A stretch of DNA of 64,000 nucleotides from Fimbriimonas sp. (GCA_029866005.1 JARXAE010000003.1:62001-126000), one strand, 5' to 3'; shown: positions 50,201-58,190, counted from the stretch's first letter. Program-made: numbers and translations. The notes: generated from the sequence alone by a model not told the origin.

Positions 50201-50964
50201 AATACACCGCAGTAGTAACCGTTGCCGGCATCCTTTGCGTTCAGTTGGCATCAGGCAGTGATCACAATAACATCGACAAGGAGCGGCCACTTCGGTTCGA
50301 TGATGCCTACTCGATTGCCTATCGATCTTTTGAGTTTCAGAGCGGCTTTCGGCTTGACACTTTCAACCGCAATAAACCGGTTTACAACTTCAGATCTGAA
50401 CTCCAATATGGGTTTGCGAAGAACAAGGACTTCTCGATTGGGCTCGAACCGTTTATCAGCAGCGAGAGTGGGAAGCTCATCGGAAACATCTTAGAATTGA
50501 GTTACTTTGAAGGTGTCTCAAGGGAGATTGGCAACAACCCAGCGTTCGGGTATCGGATCGACGCGGGGATTCCAATCTCGGGTGGAACTGGGACTGAGTT
50601 TCGAGTGCGAGGCATTCTGACCAAAACCCTGGGGCACTACGACAAGATTCACTTAAACATCGATCATTACAACTCAACGTCCACGGCGATCGGTCAGCGG
50701 TCGATGCGGATGGGCGCGATTCTTGGCTACTCAAATCCCATCGGTTACCCCAAGGCATTCGACCAGACTCTGCTGGCAGAGCTTGGAATCGAGCAAGGGT
50801 TGGCAACCGGATCGGGATACAACACTTGGGTTGGATTAGGACTCAGGCGGCAAGTCTCAGCAACGGCCGTTCTCGATGTTGGACTCCAGTTTGATCTGCG
50901 ACGCACGGAGCCAGAACCGAGATCTCCTGTCCGGCTAACGGTGGGATACTCGACAAGCTTCTGA
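50197..50964 (+). CDS. outer-membrane beta-barrel-like protein (island operon gene 4)
   Basis: 255 residues with a signal peptide (YTAVVTVAGILCVQLASG). About twelve alternating strands can be seen, for example YNFRSELQYGFAKNKDFSIG and NTWVGLGLRRQVSATAVLDV. It ends RLTVGYSTSF with a terminal Phe, as outer-membrane barrels do. It could be the outer-membrane exit or docking part of the system. The ATG overlaps the preceding stop by four bases; a weak terminator follows at 50977-51002. Confidence 0.72.
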   Translation: MKYTAVVTVAGILCVQLASGSDHNNIDKERPLRFDDAYSIAYRSFEFQSGFRLDTFNRNKPVYNFRSELQYGFAKNKDFSIGLEPFISSESGKLIGNILELSYFEGVSREIGNNPAFGYRIDAGIPISGGTGTEFRVRGILTKTLGHYDKIHLNIDHYNSTSTAIGQRSMRMGAILGYSNPIGYPKAFDQTLLAELGIEQGLATGSGYNTWVGLGLRRQVSATAVLDVGLQFDLRRTEPEPRSPVRLTVGYSTSF

Positions 50965-50976
50965 GGATTGAGGGAC

Positions 50977-51002
50977 CTCTGTAGACTAAATTCAGAGTTT
51001 TT
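50977..51002 (+). terminator. short hairpin with T-run after the island operon
   Basis: CTCTG (50977-50981) and CAGAG (50993-50997) are followed by TTTTT at 50998-51002. The stem is only five bp with an 11-base loop, so it would be weak. Confidence 0.4.
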
Positions 51003-51022
51003 AATCTGCTTTATTCAGTCCG

Positions 51023-51060
51023 AAGGAGGGCGTCGGGGGTTCGAGTCCCTCCGGGGCCGC
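51023..51060 (+). repeat. attachment site, far side (38-bp direct repeat)
   Basis: Exact copy of 46329-46366, the 3' part of tRNA-Arg(CCT). The bases before it (GTCCG against GTCCT in the tRNA) match four of five and then diverge. It lacks the 5' half, so it is not a working tRNA. It ends one base short of the encoded CA of the tRNA 3' end. Confidence 0.9.
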
Positions 51061-51062
51061 AC

Positions 51063-51290
51063 TTAAAACAAGCTGAAATTGAGCACATCCTAAAGGCGAT
51101 TGGCAAACCTCGAACACTCATAGAACTCCGCAATGCTCTCATCTTCCACACAGCCCTCGATACAGGTCTCCGATTATCCGAGTTGGCCGATTTGGAGCGT
51201 AAAGACTTAGATCTTCCCAGACTTATCGTTCGACGCGGAAAAATGGGCCAGTCCGGACAAACAAATGATTGGCGGATAACAAAAAATTAG
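51063..51290 (+). pseudogene. remnant of a tyrosine recombinase (phage-type integrase)
   Basis: The frame from 51063 to TAG 51288-51290 reads LKQAEIEHILKAIGK, then RNALIFHTALDTGLRLSELA and DLERKDLDLPRLIVRRGKMG. DTGLRLSEL is the first catalytic Arg box of tyrosine recombinases. The N-terminal DNA-binding domain and the later His-x-x-Arg and Tyr boxes are missing, so it is inactive. It begins within three bases of the right attachment repeat, the normal place for an integrase gene of a tRNA-directed element. It belongs to DNA right of that repeat. It fills most of the 328-bp gap 50965-51292; nothing else is seen there. Confidence 0.85.
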
Positions 51291-51292
51291 AC

Positions 51293-52150
51293 CTAATGCC
51301 TCTTGAAAAACTCCCACACTGCGTTTGTTGCAACGAAATCCCTGGCTGGCCAGCCGTGACCAGTTCCTTCTAGTCGGATGAAAACGGTCTCTGCTCCCGA
51401 CTTGGTTGCCGCATAGGTATTGGTCACCACACTGCCCTCTCTTGAAACTACCGGTTTATCAACCGCACCGTTAGCCTTAGCCCATTTGGCTACCAGTTCA
51501 GAGATCGGGGTAAACGGCTTTTGCTGCCGAGCCTTCACGAGCGCATTCCGGCTCATCCCTCCGTCGAAGGGGATTTCCTCATCGGCATCCCCGTTAATGA
51601 ACAGAATCGGGACTGGTGACTTCGGGGGCTCGTAATCCAACGGCACGGAGGCAACAACCACTGCTACTGCCGCACAGAGCTTCGGATACTTGGCAGCCAT
51701 GACGTGAGTCATCATGCCTCCGTTGGAACCACCCGTCAGGTAAACGCGCTGAGGATCGGCATGATGCTTCTCGATCACGACTTCAATAAGCTTCTTGAGA
51801 AACGCAACATCGTCAGTCTTTTGCCTGCTCGAATACGAGTCCACCCATCCCACATTCCAAGATCCCATGCCGCCTGGACCAGCGATTCCGTCGGGATACG
51901 CAACCAAGAACCCCTCACGATCCGCTAGGGTACTAAAGCCCGTTTTAGCTTCCATCGAAGCTCCTGTTCCCATGCCTCCATGGAGAGCGATGACGACGGG
52001 CAAAGGTTTCTTCTGGGCGAGTTGAGATGGCGTGTGCAGGATGCACGTTCGATTCTGACTCCCAACCTGTACCACCAATTCCTTGCGCGCGGAAGCTTGG
52101 TCAGGGGGACCAAAATGGAGCACCAACAATGATGAGATCAACGGGGTCAT
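51293..52150 (-). CDS. secreted PHB-depolymerase/LpqC-type esterase
   Basis: 285 residues from the ATG at 52150, which overlaps the previous stop by four bases and opens a hydrophobic N-terminus (TPLISSLLVLHFG). The alpha/beta-hydrolase marks are VVIALHGGMGTG (oxyanion), AYPDGIAGPGGMGSWNVGW, LTGGSNGGMMTHVMAAKYP with nucleophilic Ser, and EGTGHGWPA with the His. This is the LpqC/feruloyl-esterase/PHB-depolymerase branch. Last gene of a minus-strand operon. Confidence 0.87.
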   Translation of the reverse strand: MTPLISSLLVLHFGPPDQASARKELVVQVGSQNRTCILHTPSQLAQKKPLPVVIALHGGMGTGASMEAKTGFSTLADREGFLVAYPDGIAGPGGMGSWNVGWVDSYSSRQKTDDVAFLKKLIEVVIEKHHADPQRVYLTGGSNGGMMTHVMAAKYPKLCAAVAVVVASVPLDYEPPKSPVPILFINGDADEEIPFDGGMSRNALVKARQQKPFTPISELVAKWAKANGAVDKPVVSREGSVVTNTYAATKSGAETVFIRLEGTGHGWPARDFVATNAVWEFFKRH

Positions 52151-53064
52151 AGAGTCTCCTGCTTTGCCGCCAGGCAATCGCGATAGAACTTCCAGTTATC
52201 CTCACCAAGCGCGGAGAGCAGGGCGATTGTATCGTGGCTCACTTTGGGTTTCGTCACGAAAGTGTGAGGCACGCCGAGCTTGGTCAGATGGGCGGAGAAG
52301 TCGCGGTTCGCCGGCAAGGTGAAGTCCTCTTCACCGATGCAGACTCGAATCGTAATTCCAGATTTGAGTGTCGAGGCGTTCTGCTTAGCAAGCATCCATG
52401 GACTTTGGGCTTTGAAGTTTTCTATTTCACCTCCAAAAACCGTGTTTAAGATTTGCTCGCGCCCGACCGGGTTCGCCATCGCCTTAGGGCCCTTGAGCTC
52501 CAAGTCCAGCGGTCCACCGGCCAGCATCGAGACACCGGCAAACACCTTCGGATACTTGAACCCAAAACGTCCGGCACCGTAGCCACCCATGCTGAATCCT
52601 TCGACAATCCGTCCTTCGCGCTTGGCGATCGTTCGGAACTTGGCATCGACTTCGGGAATCAACTCTTTGATGACAATGGTCTCGATCGGCTGTCTGCCAC
52701 CCTTCGAATCGCACCACATCCCATTGGCAAAGCTGTTCGGAAAGACGATGATCATCGGCGGGATCTTCCCAGCTTCAATCGCCGCATCGAAGAAGCCGCT
52801 GACCGGCCGAATTCCGGCCAATCCACCACCCGAACCATGGAGCCAGTAGAGCACAGGGAATCGCTTTGACTTTTCTTCCTCGTAGGCTTTCGGGAAGTAG
52901 ACATGGTAACTAACTCGCGCCTTTGCAGATCCACTTTGGAACGTGCGTTGTTCAACCCGAGCCGCCCGCGCGGCTGGCGTTACCCACTGAACTGTCGATT
53001 GTGTTTCAGAGCACCGGGGAGAAACCGATGTCGCAGCGAGCATCGCGAAGGCTATCGGGGTCAT
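52147..53064 (-). CDS. secreted esterase D-family hydrolase
   Basis: 305 residues from the ATG at 53064 (four-base overlap with the gene before). A short hydrophobic signal (TPIAFAMLAATSVSP) is present. The fold marks are VLYWLHGSGGGLAG, IIVFPNSFANGMWCDS, EGFSMGGYGAGRFGF with the nucleophile, and a late His in KPKVSHDTIALL. Different in sequence from the esterase at 40700. It forms a pair with the LpqC-type esterase, probably acting on plant- or polymer-derived esters outside the cytoplasm. Confidence 0.87.
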   Translation of the reverse strand: MTPIAFAMLAATSVSPRCSETQSTVQWVTPAARAARVEQRTFQSGSAKARVSYHVYFPKAYEEEKSKRFPVLYWLHGSGGGLAGIRPVSGFFDAAIEAGKIPPMIIVFPNSFANGMWCDSKGGRQPIETIVIKELIPEVDAKFRTIAKREGRIVEGFSMGGYGAGRFGFKYPKVFAGVSMLAGGPLDLELKGPKAMANPVGREQILNTVFGGEIENFKAQSPWMLAKQNASTLKSGITIRVCIGEEDFTLPANRDFSAHLTKLGVPHTFVTKPKVSHDTIALLSALGEDNWKFYRDCLAAKQETL

Positions 53065-55100
53065 TGACTCCGACCCCGACCTCCACCAAAGAGCTTTCGC
53101 ACCTCGTCCAGCGTGACTTTGCCATCCCCGTTGGTATCTCCATCTTTGATTCGATTCCACAGCACGCCCGCTTCATCTTGCGTGAGGAAGCCGTCGCTGT
53201 TTCGGTCCAGGCGTTTGAACGTGGTCTCGATCTGGGCACCCGCACCGCCTCCAGCACCGCCACCGACACCTCCGCCTCCGGGACCTCGCCGGAGACCTGC
53301 TCCGCCCTCGCCAGGTTTTTCACCGGGGATGATGTACTCGACGTAGCCGAGGTGCATCTCGTCAAACGTCTGGGCGCCCCAGCGGACCGTTTTGGACGGG
53401 TCAGGATTGGCGGGGTTCTTGTCGCTATTGTCATACCACGCGGTGAACTTCAAAGAGTCTCCTGCCTTGATGTTCAGGGGTGATTTCAGGACGTAGTTCA
53501 GCTGCCAGTTGAAGTCGTACCTGGGAACATCCAAGAGCGAGGTCGTCTGTCCGCCTGCAGTCAGTTCGTACTTAGCCGCCTTCGCCCGTACATGCATGTG
53601 AGGAAGGAAGGACAGCAGCTGAACATCGATAGGAACTTTCAGCTGCGCATCCACTTTGAAGTTAGGGTCTCCCGGAGGAATCGCGAATCGCAGGTTTACT
53701 AAGCTTGCCGTGTGAACCTCGCTCTTCGGTGGTTCCTTTGCAAAAACAAACCCAACCTTCGATAGATCCGTCGTTGCTTTCCCATAAGGGGTGTAGTGAA
53801 TCTGGAAGCGTAAAACGGCACCTTTCGGGATGCGCTTAGCGAGTCCTTTAGGATAAACGAGAGCGCTGTTTCCGGGCACGTAGATGCCAAAGAACCCACT
53901 GATTTCCTCAATGGCGTCTGCACCGACTAGTCTCTGTAGCCGACCCTCGTTTGCGCCCTGCGCGGACTTGACGAACACCAGGATATGGTGCACAGCTCGC
54001 TTGTCTCCGGGGAGAACTTCGATCTTTTCAACCCATTGGTCTTCAGTGAAGTTGGTGGGCACGTTGATGTTTGCGTACGGCATGACACCGCTTTCTTTGA
54101 CGTTTACTGGCTCGGGTAGTTCGAAACTCACATCCGGTTTGCCAATCGTCCACCCCGAGGCATAGGAGGTTGAAGCAGGCGCATCCTTTGCATCGCCCTT
54201 TGGCATTCCTCCGGCAATCCATGCATTCAGCGCAGCCTTATCCGCATCTGGCAAGGACATGTCGTTACGCCATGGGCCAGAGCCCTTCTTCGCAAACCAG
54301 GGCGGCATGATGCCCCCGTCCATAACGAACTCGAGCATTTTCGCCCTTGACTTCACGGCTTCATATCCATCCAGCGAGAACGGACCGACACCGCCAGGAC
54401 GGTGGCAGGGCATGCAACTTCGCTGAACGATGTGCTGAATCTTAGCGTGAAATGTCGGGATGTCCTCATTCGTCGCCATCGGGGCGTCGTTCAGCACACA
54501 ACCCGGCGCTGAGGTGGTTGAGACCTTAACCGGCTTACTGGCGAGTACGGCATCCAGTGCGTCTGCTAGGTAGCGGTTCTTGGGTTTGGGCAGAGCTGCA
54601 CCGATGGCGTACTGATCATCGATCGCGCCCCGATACAACACGTTTCCGTCCTGATCCAACACAAATGTTTCGGTTGTGGTCTTGGCTCCCAGCTTCAGGG
54701 TCCATGTACCTTTCGGGTCATGCACGTAGGGACCATTAAGACCAAGCTGCTTCACGAGCTGACTCATCTCTCCCCCAGATTCGGTTGTCGAAGGGTTCAC
54801 AAAGACAAACTTGACTCCCTTTTTGGAGTAGCTGTCTTCCAGGGCAGCAAGCGTCGGACCGAACTTCTGACATAGCGGGCACGTGACGCTGGAAAGAGCG
54901 ACCACCGTTGCCTTTGCCCCTGTTCCAGGCGCAGTGACTTTGTTACCGGAAAGGTCGACACCAGCAAGACCCGAAACTCGCTTTCCAATGCCTTTCGCGG
55001 ACAACGAAGTCGGAGCAGCTACTTTTGCGGGCGGCTCGGACTGAAAGCATGAAGAGCCAACAATGGCGAGAAGTGAGGCAGTGAGAAGAAGAGACTTCAT
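53061..55100 (-). CDS. redoxin - cytochrome-c-like - Cu monooxygenase-like - EF-hand fusion protein
   Basis: 679 residues, exported (signal SLLLTASLLAIVGSSC; the Cys may be lipidated though the box is not canonical). A thioredoxin-like domain at about 40-190 has TCPLCQKFGP (C74, C77). A single CMPCH haem-c motif is at 229-233, in the FSLDGYEAVKSRAKMLEF context. From about 320 a type II copper monooxygenase-like double beta sandwich follows, with HH at 371-372, FQIHYTPYG and LPHMHVRAKA as likely Cu ligands. A Gly-rich linker and two EF-hands (DRNSDGFLTQDE, DTNGDGKVTLDE) close the protein. The redoxin-monooxygenase-like part is known from planctomycete and acidobacterial genomes; the EF-hand addition is unusual. 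Confidence 0.8.
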   Translation of the reverse strand: MKSLLLTASLLAIVGSSCFQSEPPAKVAAPTSLSAKGIGKRVSGLAGVDLSGNKVTAPGTGAKATVVALSSVTCPLCQKFGPTLAALEDSYSKKGVKFVFVNPSTTESGGEMSQLVKQLGLNGPYVHDPKGTWTLKLGAKTTTETFVLDQDGNVLYRGAIDDQYAIGAALPKPKNRYLADALDAVLASKPVKVSTTSAPGCVLNDAPMATNEDIPTFHAKIQHIVQRSCMPCHRPGGVGPFSLDGYEAVKSRAKMLEFVMDGGIMPPWFAKKGSGPWRNDMSLPDADKAALNAWIAGGMPKGDAKDAPASTSYASGWTIGKPDVSFELPEPVNVKESGVMPYANINVPTNFTEDQWVEKIEVLPGDKRAVHHILVFVKSAQGANEGRLQRLVGADAIEEISGFFGIYVPGNSALVYPKGLAKRIPKGAVLRFQIHYTPYGKATTDLSKVGFVFAKEPPKSEVHTASLVNLRFAIPPGDPNFKVDAQLKVPIDVQLLSFLPHMHVRAKAAKYELTAGGQTTSLLDVPRYDFNWQLNYVLKSPLNIKAGDSLKFTAWYDNSDKNPANPDPSKTVRWGAQTFDEMHLGYVEYIIPGEKPGEGGAGLRRGPGGGGVGGGAGGGAGAQIETTFKRLDRNSDGFLTQDEAGVLWNRIKDGDTNGDGKVTLDEVRKLFGGGRGRSQ

Positions 55101-55390
55101 CGAACCACCACGACGTTTGACTTTTGGGTTTTCATATTCATGTCCAGAAACTGATTGGCGTTCACTGATTTTGCCAAGACTCGCTGCCTGTTGGGAAGAA
55201 CGATTTCAAGATCAACCTTGTTCACCTCATCGAGTCCGAAGTGGGCTTCTAAAGCACCAGACGACTTGTAGCTATGATCGGAGTGTATCCACTGCGTTCC
55301 TAGGATTTTGTCGGTTCCCGATGATCGGACAGTCACCTTTGCCCCAATGCAGTTCGGGCCGTTATTCTGGGAAATGAGATGCCTCTTGGA
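55097..55390 (-). pseudogene. 3' remnant of an ASPIC/UnbV (CRTAC-type) gene
   Basis: The minus-strand frame reads HLISQNNGPNCIGAKVTVRS, then a variable part, then LEAHFGLDEVNKVDLEIVLP and ANQFLDMN. This is the ASPIC/UnbV domain that normally ends VCBS-repeat proteins of the CRTAC type. Upstream an in-frame TGA stops the frame before any propeller repeats, so the gene is cut at its 5' side. A GTG at 55336 could still allow a 79-residue product. It overlaps the next gene by four bases. The break near 55390 may mark the right border of transferred DNA. Confidence 0.75.
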
Positions 55391-55467
55391 TCAACCGCGG
55401 CTCGCTGTAAACATGGCCAGTCGAAGTCTCGCTTGGTATCGAGCTATGGCCAACCGATAACTATTGT

Positions 55468-56631
55468 GTGAGTCGTCGTCAGTCTATGCCAGACCTATGG
55501 TCGTTGTTTGATTTTCCACCCTTAGATGGAGATCACATTGAGGAGTATCTCGACACGATTCTGCAGCGAGTCGCCGAATGGTTTGATGCTCCTGTGGCTT
55601 CCCTTTTTGTTGCTGACGAGAAAGGGACGATTCGGTGCCGTGCCTCCGTGGGTGTTCCTGTTGCCGAGACAGCGGTGATTGAGATTGGTAAAGGGATTGC
55701 TGGTTCGGCTCTGTTGCACGGACTTCCGATGCTCGTGGAAGACCCCTCTGATAACCCACTTTTGGCGAATCAGATCAAGCAGACACGGAAGGAGATTTCC
55801 TCGGCCATGGTTGTTCCTCTGACAACCTCGCATGAAAGACTCGGGGTTCTGAACCTGGCGCGTCTTGACCAAGACTGTCCTTTCGATGAGACAGATCTCA
55901 AAAAGGCCAATACCCTTGCTCGAAACATCTCACTCGCTGTTGCAAACTGGAAACATCTGGGAGATGTCAAAGAGGTAAGCCGCGTCCGACGACTAGCAGA
56001 AATTGGTCAGATGACAGCGGCGATTGCCCACGAGATCAAGAATCCCTTGACAGGGATTCGGTCGGCGGCGCAACTCATTGTCTCAATGCCGGATCAAGCA
56101 GTGGAGCTGGCACAAATGGTTGAAGAAGAGGCAATGAAGCTCTCGGAGCTCTGTAATCAGTTCCTCGATTTCGCTCGACCGATTGAGCCAAACTTCGGGG
56201 CGGTCGATCTATTTGTGATTGCGACCAAGTTGCGAGAGATCCATCAACATGAGTTTTTGGAGCTTTCTGTCGAGCTCAGAATCATAGGTGATTCGAATCC
56301 TATTCTGGGGGATCGTCACCAAGTCGAACGCGTCATGCAGAACCTGATGCTCAACGCCTTGCAGGCGACGGGGTCAAGGGGAACTGTCACCATTCAGATT
56401 CTCCCCCGAGGGTTTTCGGTGTCTGATACCGGTAGCGGAATGGACAATGAGACGCTGTCAAAGCTGTTCCAGCCATTCTTTACTACCAAGCCCAAAGGCA
56501 CTGGTTTGGGGTTGAGCAACTGCCAAAAGATCATTTCGGCGCATGGCGGCGTGATCGTTGTGGACTCAAAAGTCGGCGAAGGGTCTAGCTTCCGCGTTCA
56601 GTTTGCCGACAATTATGTGGAAGCCGCATGA
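55468..56631 (+). CDS. GAF-domain sensor histidine kinase
   Basis: 387 residues, soluble. The GAF domain is at about 25-165 (VASLFVADEKGTIRCRASVG, IEIGKGIAGSAL). HisKA carries H188 in AIAHEIKNPLTGIRSAAQ. The HATPase has the N-box QNLMLNALQATG, the G1 box SDTGSGMD and the G2 box GTGLGLSNCQKI. The start is GTG. It overlaps the response regulator gene by four bases (ATGA), so the two form a cytoplasmic two-component system. The GAF ligand is unknown. Confidence 0.93.
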   Translation: MSRRQSMPDLWSLFDFPPLDGDHIEEYLDTILQRVAEWFDAPVASLFVADEKGTIRCRASVGVPVAETAVIEIGKGIAGSALLHGLPMLVEDPSDNPLLANQIKQTRKEISSAMVVPLTTSHERLGVLNLARLDQDCPFDETDLKKANTLARNISLAVANWKHLGDVKEVSRVRRLAEIGQMTAAIAHEIKNPLTGIRSAAQLIVSMPDQAVELAQMVEEEAMKLSELCNQFLDFARPIEPNFGAVDLFVIATKLREIHQHEFLELSVELRIIGDSNPILGDRHQVERVMQNLMLNALQATGSRGTVTIQILPRGFSVSDTGSGMDNETLSKLFQPFFTTKPKGTGLGLSNCQKIISAHGGVIVVDSKVGEGSSFRVQFADNYVEAA

Positions 56632-57812
56632 GCAAGAAACCGCAGATTTTGATTGTTGACGACGAGTTGAACATTCGTCGCATCTTGCAGATGGCTTTTG
56701 ATAAGGCCGGCTACGACGCGGTCACCGCCGAAGATGGTCGAACTGCACTGATCGAGCTAGAGAAGCAGCGCTTTGAAGCCGTAATTACAGATGTCACGAT
56801 GCCGGGAATGACCGGGTACGAGCTTCAGCGGCTCATCAACGAAGCGGCACCAGAGATTCCAGTGATCATCATGACTGCGTTTGGGACAATCCCGCAGGCG
56901 GTTGCTGCAATCCGAAACGGGGCGTTTGAGTACATTACAAAGCCCTTCGATTTAGAGCATTTGAAGAAGGTCGTGGCCAGTGCAGTGGACCAAGGCAATG
57001 AACCGAAGAAGCAGGTTCGCAAGGCGAAGAAAAGTGTGCTGGGAGACGAGCCATTCTTGGCAGTTTCGGATTCCATGCGACAGGTTTTGGAGACGGTTAA
57101 GCAGGTTGCCGATTCGCGTGCGACAATCATGATCGGTGGTGAGAGCGGAGTTGGAAAGGAGGTTGTCGCCAACGCACTTCATACGCTGAGCGGACGCGCG
57201 AAGAAACCTTTCGTGGCGGTCAGCTGTGCTGCGTTGCCGGAGACGTTGCTTGAATCCGAGCTTTTTGGCTATGAGAAGGGTGCCTTCACGGGTGCCAATG
57301 GAGCGAAAATTGGCAGATTTGAAGCTGCTGAGCAAGGAACACTGTTCCTGGACGAGATCGGCGAGATTCCTCACACGGTTCAGGTCAAGCTTCTTCGAGT
57401 TCTTCAGGAGCGGGAGATCGAGAGACTGGGTTCTACCAAGCCCACAAAGATCGACGTCAGATTAGTTACGGCTACTCATAGAGACCTTAACGCAGCAGTA
57501 GAGTCAGGTTCTTTCCGGCTTGACCTTCTCTATCGACTCCAGGTTGTCGAGATCAAGATTCCCGCGCTACGCGAGCGGATCGAGGATATCGTCCCGCTCG
57601 CGCAGATGTTTATGCAAAAGTTTGCGGCGGAGAATCAGAGGGAGCCTCTTGCGATTGGAGCGGCGGCCAAGGCGGCGATGGAGCAATATTATTGGCCAGG
57701 AAACGTCAGGGAGCTGGAAAACACGATCGAACGAGCAATGGTGCTCGCCCCAGGCAGTGCGACCGAACTGGAAGTTAAGCTTTTACCTGAGCGGGTTCAG
57801 AAGGCGGCTTAG
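56628..57812 (+). CDS. NtrC-type sigma-54 response regulator lacking a DNA-binding domain
   Basis: 394 residues. The receiver domain has phospho-acceptor D55 (AVITDVTMPGM). The AAA+ domain has Walker A GGESGVGKE at about 170-178, GAFTGA at 218-223 for contact with sigma-54, LDEIGEIP as Walker B, and the WPGNVRELENTIERAM segment. NtrC proteins normally continue to a Fis-type HTH; here the chain ends about 30 residues after that segment, with no HTH. It can still activate from solution, as known for a few members, if sigma-54 is present in the genome. Confidence 0.9.
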   Translation: MSKKPQILIVDDELNIRRILQMAFDKAGYDAVTAEDGRTALIELEKQRFEAVITDVTMPGMTGYELQRLINEAAPEIPVIIMTAFGTIPQAVAAIRNGAFEYITKPFDLEHLKKVVASAVDQGNEPKKQVRKAKKSVLGDEPFLAVSDSMRQVLETVKQVADSRATIMIGGESGVGKEVVANALHTLSGRAKKPFVAVSCAALPETLLESELFGYEKGAFTGANGAKIGRFEAAEQGTLFLDEIGEIPHTVQVKLLRVLQEREIERLGSTKPTKIDVRLVTATHRDLNAAVESGSFRLDLLYRLQVVEIKIPALRERIEDIVPLAQMFMQKFAAENQREPLAIGAAAKAAMEQYYWPGNVRELENTIERAMVLAPGSATELEVKLLPERVQKAA

Positions 57813-57836
57813 ACAGCCATCATCTAACATCAGGAA

Positions 57837-57849
57837 CGCGAAAGCGGTC
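57837..57849. repeat. 13-bp direct repeat, left copy
   Basis: CGCGAAAGCGGTC, repeated exactly at 58159-58171; the two copies flank the 60-residue gene. The 144-bp gap it lies in also holds a CTGGAC/GTCCAG hairpin (57892-57911). Confidence 0.5.
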
Positions 57850-57956
57850 CTCAACGTAGAAAGAAATAGGTTCGTTGAAGAGCCAGGACAACTGGACAAT
57901 GTCTCGTCCAGTCCAAGAGCCAAGGACATTGGCAAATCGACCGTAAGGAGGTATTT

Positions 57957-58139
57957 ATGGTCATTCCTACATTCATGCGCAGAACCTATTTGGTGCTGCC
58001 TAAACCGATGAAGCGTGCAATTCGCTTCGCGCTACCGAAACGAGCTCTTCGAGAAAAATCAACAGGGGCAAGCTTCGTAGACCAGATGGAGGAACTCGGC
58101 AACGCCGTTTTCTCACCCATTTGGAAGTGGCGCGGCTAA
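57957..58139 (+). CDS. small basic protein, 60 residues, unknown
   Basis: Begins MVIPTFMRRTYLVLPKPMKR and ends NAVFSPIWKWRG; rich in Arg, Lys and aromatic residues, no membrane segment. AAGGAGG at 57945-57951 with a five-base spacer is one of the best ribosome-binding sites in the window, which is the main reason to call it real. It lies between the two-component system and the serine hydrolase, flanked by a 13-bp direct repeat. Too short to place in a family. Confidence 0.55.
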   Translation: MVIPTFMRRTYLVLPKPMKRAIRFALPKRALREKSTGASFVDQMEELGNAVFSPIWKWRG

Positions 58140-58158
58140 GATGAACTTACTCTCGATT

Positions 58159-58171
58159 CGCGAAAGCGGTC
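58159..58171. repeat. 13-bp direct repeat, right copy
   Basis: CGCGAAAGCGGTC, identical to 57837-57849. It lies 13 bases upstream of the TATGAT box of the serine hydrolase gene and could be a regulator site. Confidence 0.5.
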
Positions 58172-58184
58172 GGGAGTTTTTGGT

Positions 58185-58190
58185 TATGAT
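58185..58190 (+). promoter_or_regulatory. -10-like box of the serine hydrolase gene
   Basis: TATGAT ends six bases before the ATG at 58197, with no ribosome-binding site. Leaderless arrangement. Confidence 0.5.

Larger units (their letters stand above)
46329..51060. mobile_element. tRNA-Arg integrated island, about 4.7 kb
   Basis: Bounded by two identical 38-bp copies of the tRNA-Arg 3' end. It carries one Cys-rich exported protein and a four-gene ATGA-coupled operon, all on the plus strand, and no recombinase of its own. Directly outside the right repeat lies a decayed tyrosine recombinase, so the island was probably mobilised by that enzyme or is one half of two elements stacked at this site. 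It is now likely immobile unless helped. Confidence 0.82.

Noticed and set aside
51023-51060. A second tRNA-Arg gene
   Set aside because: Only the 3' part is present; acceptor 5' strand, D-arm and anticodon loop are missing. It is an attachment-site copy.
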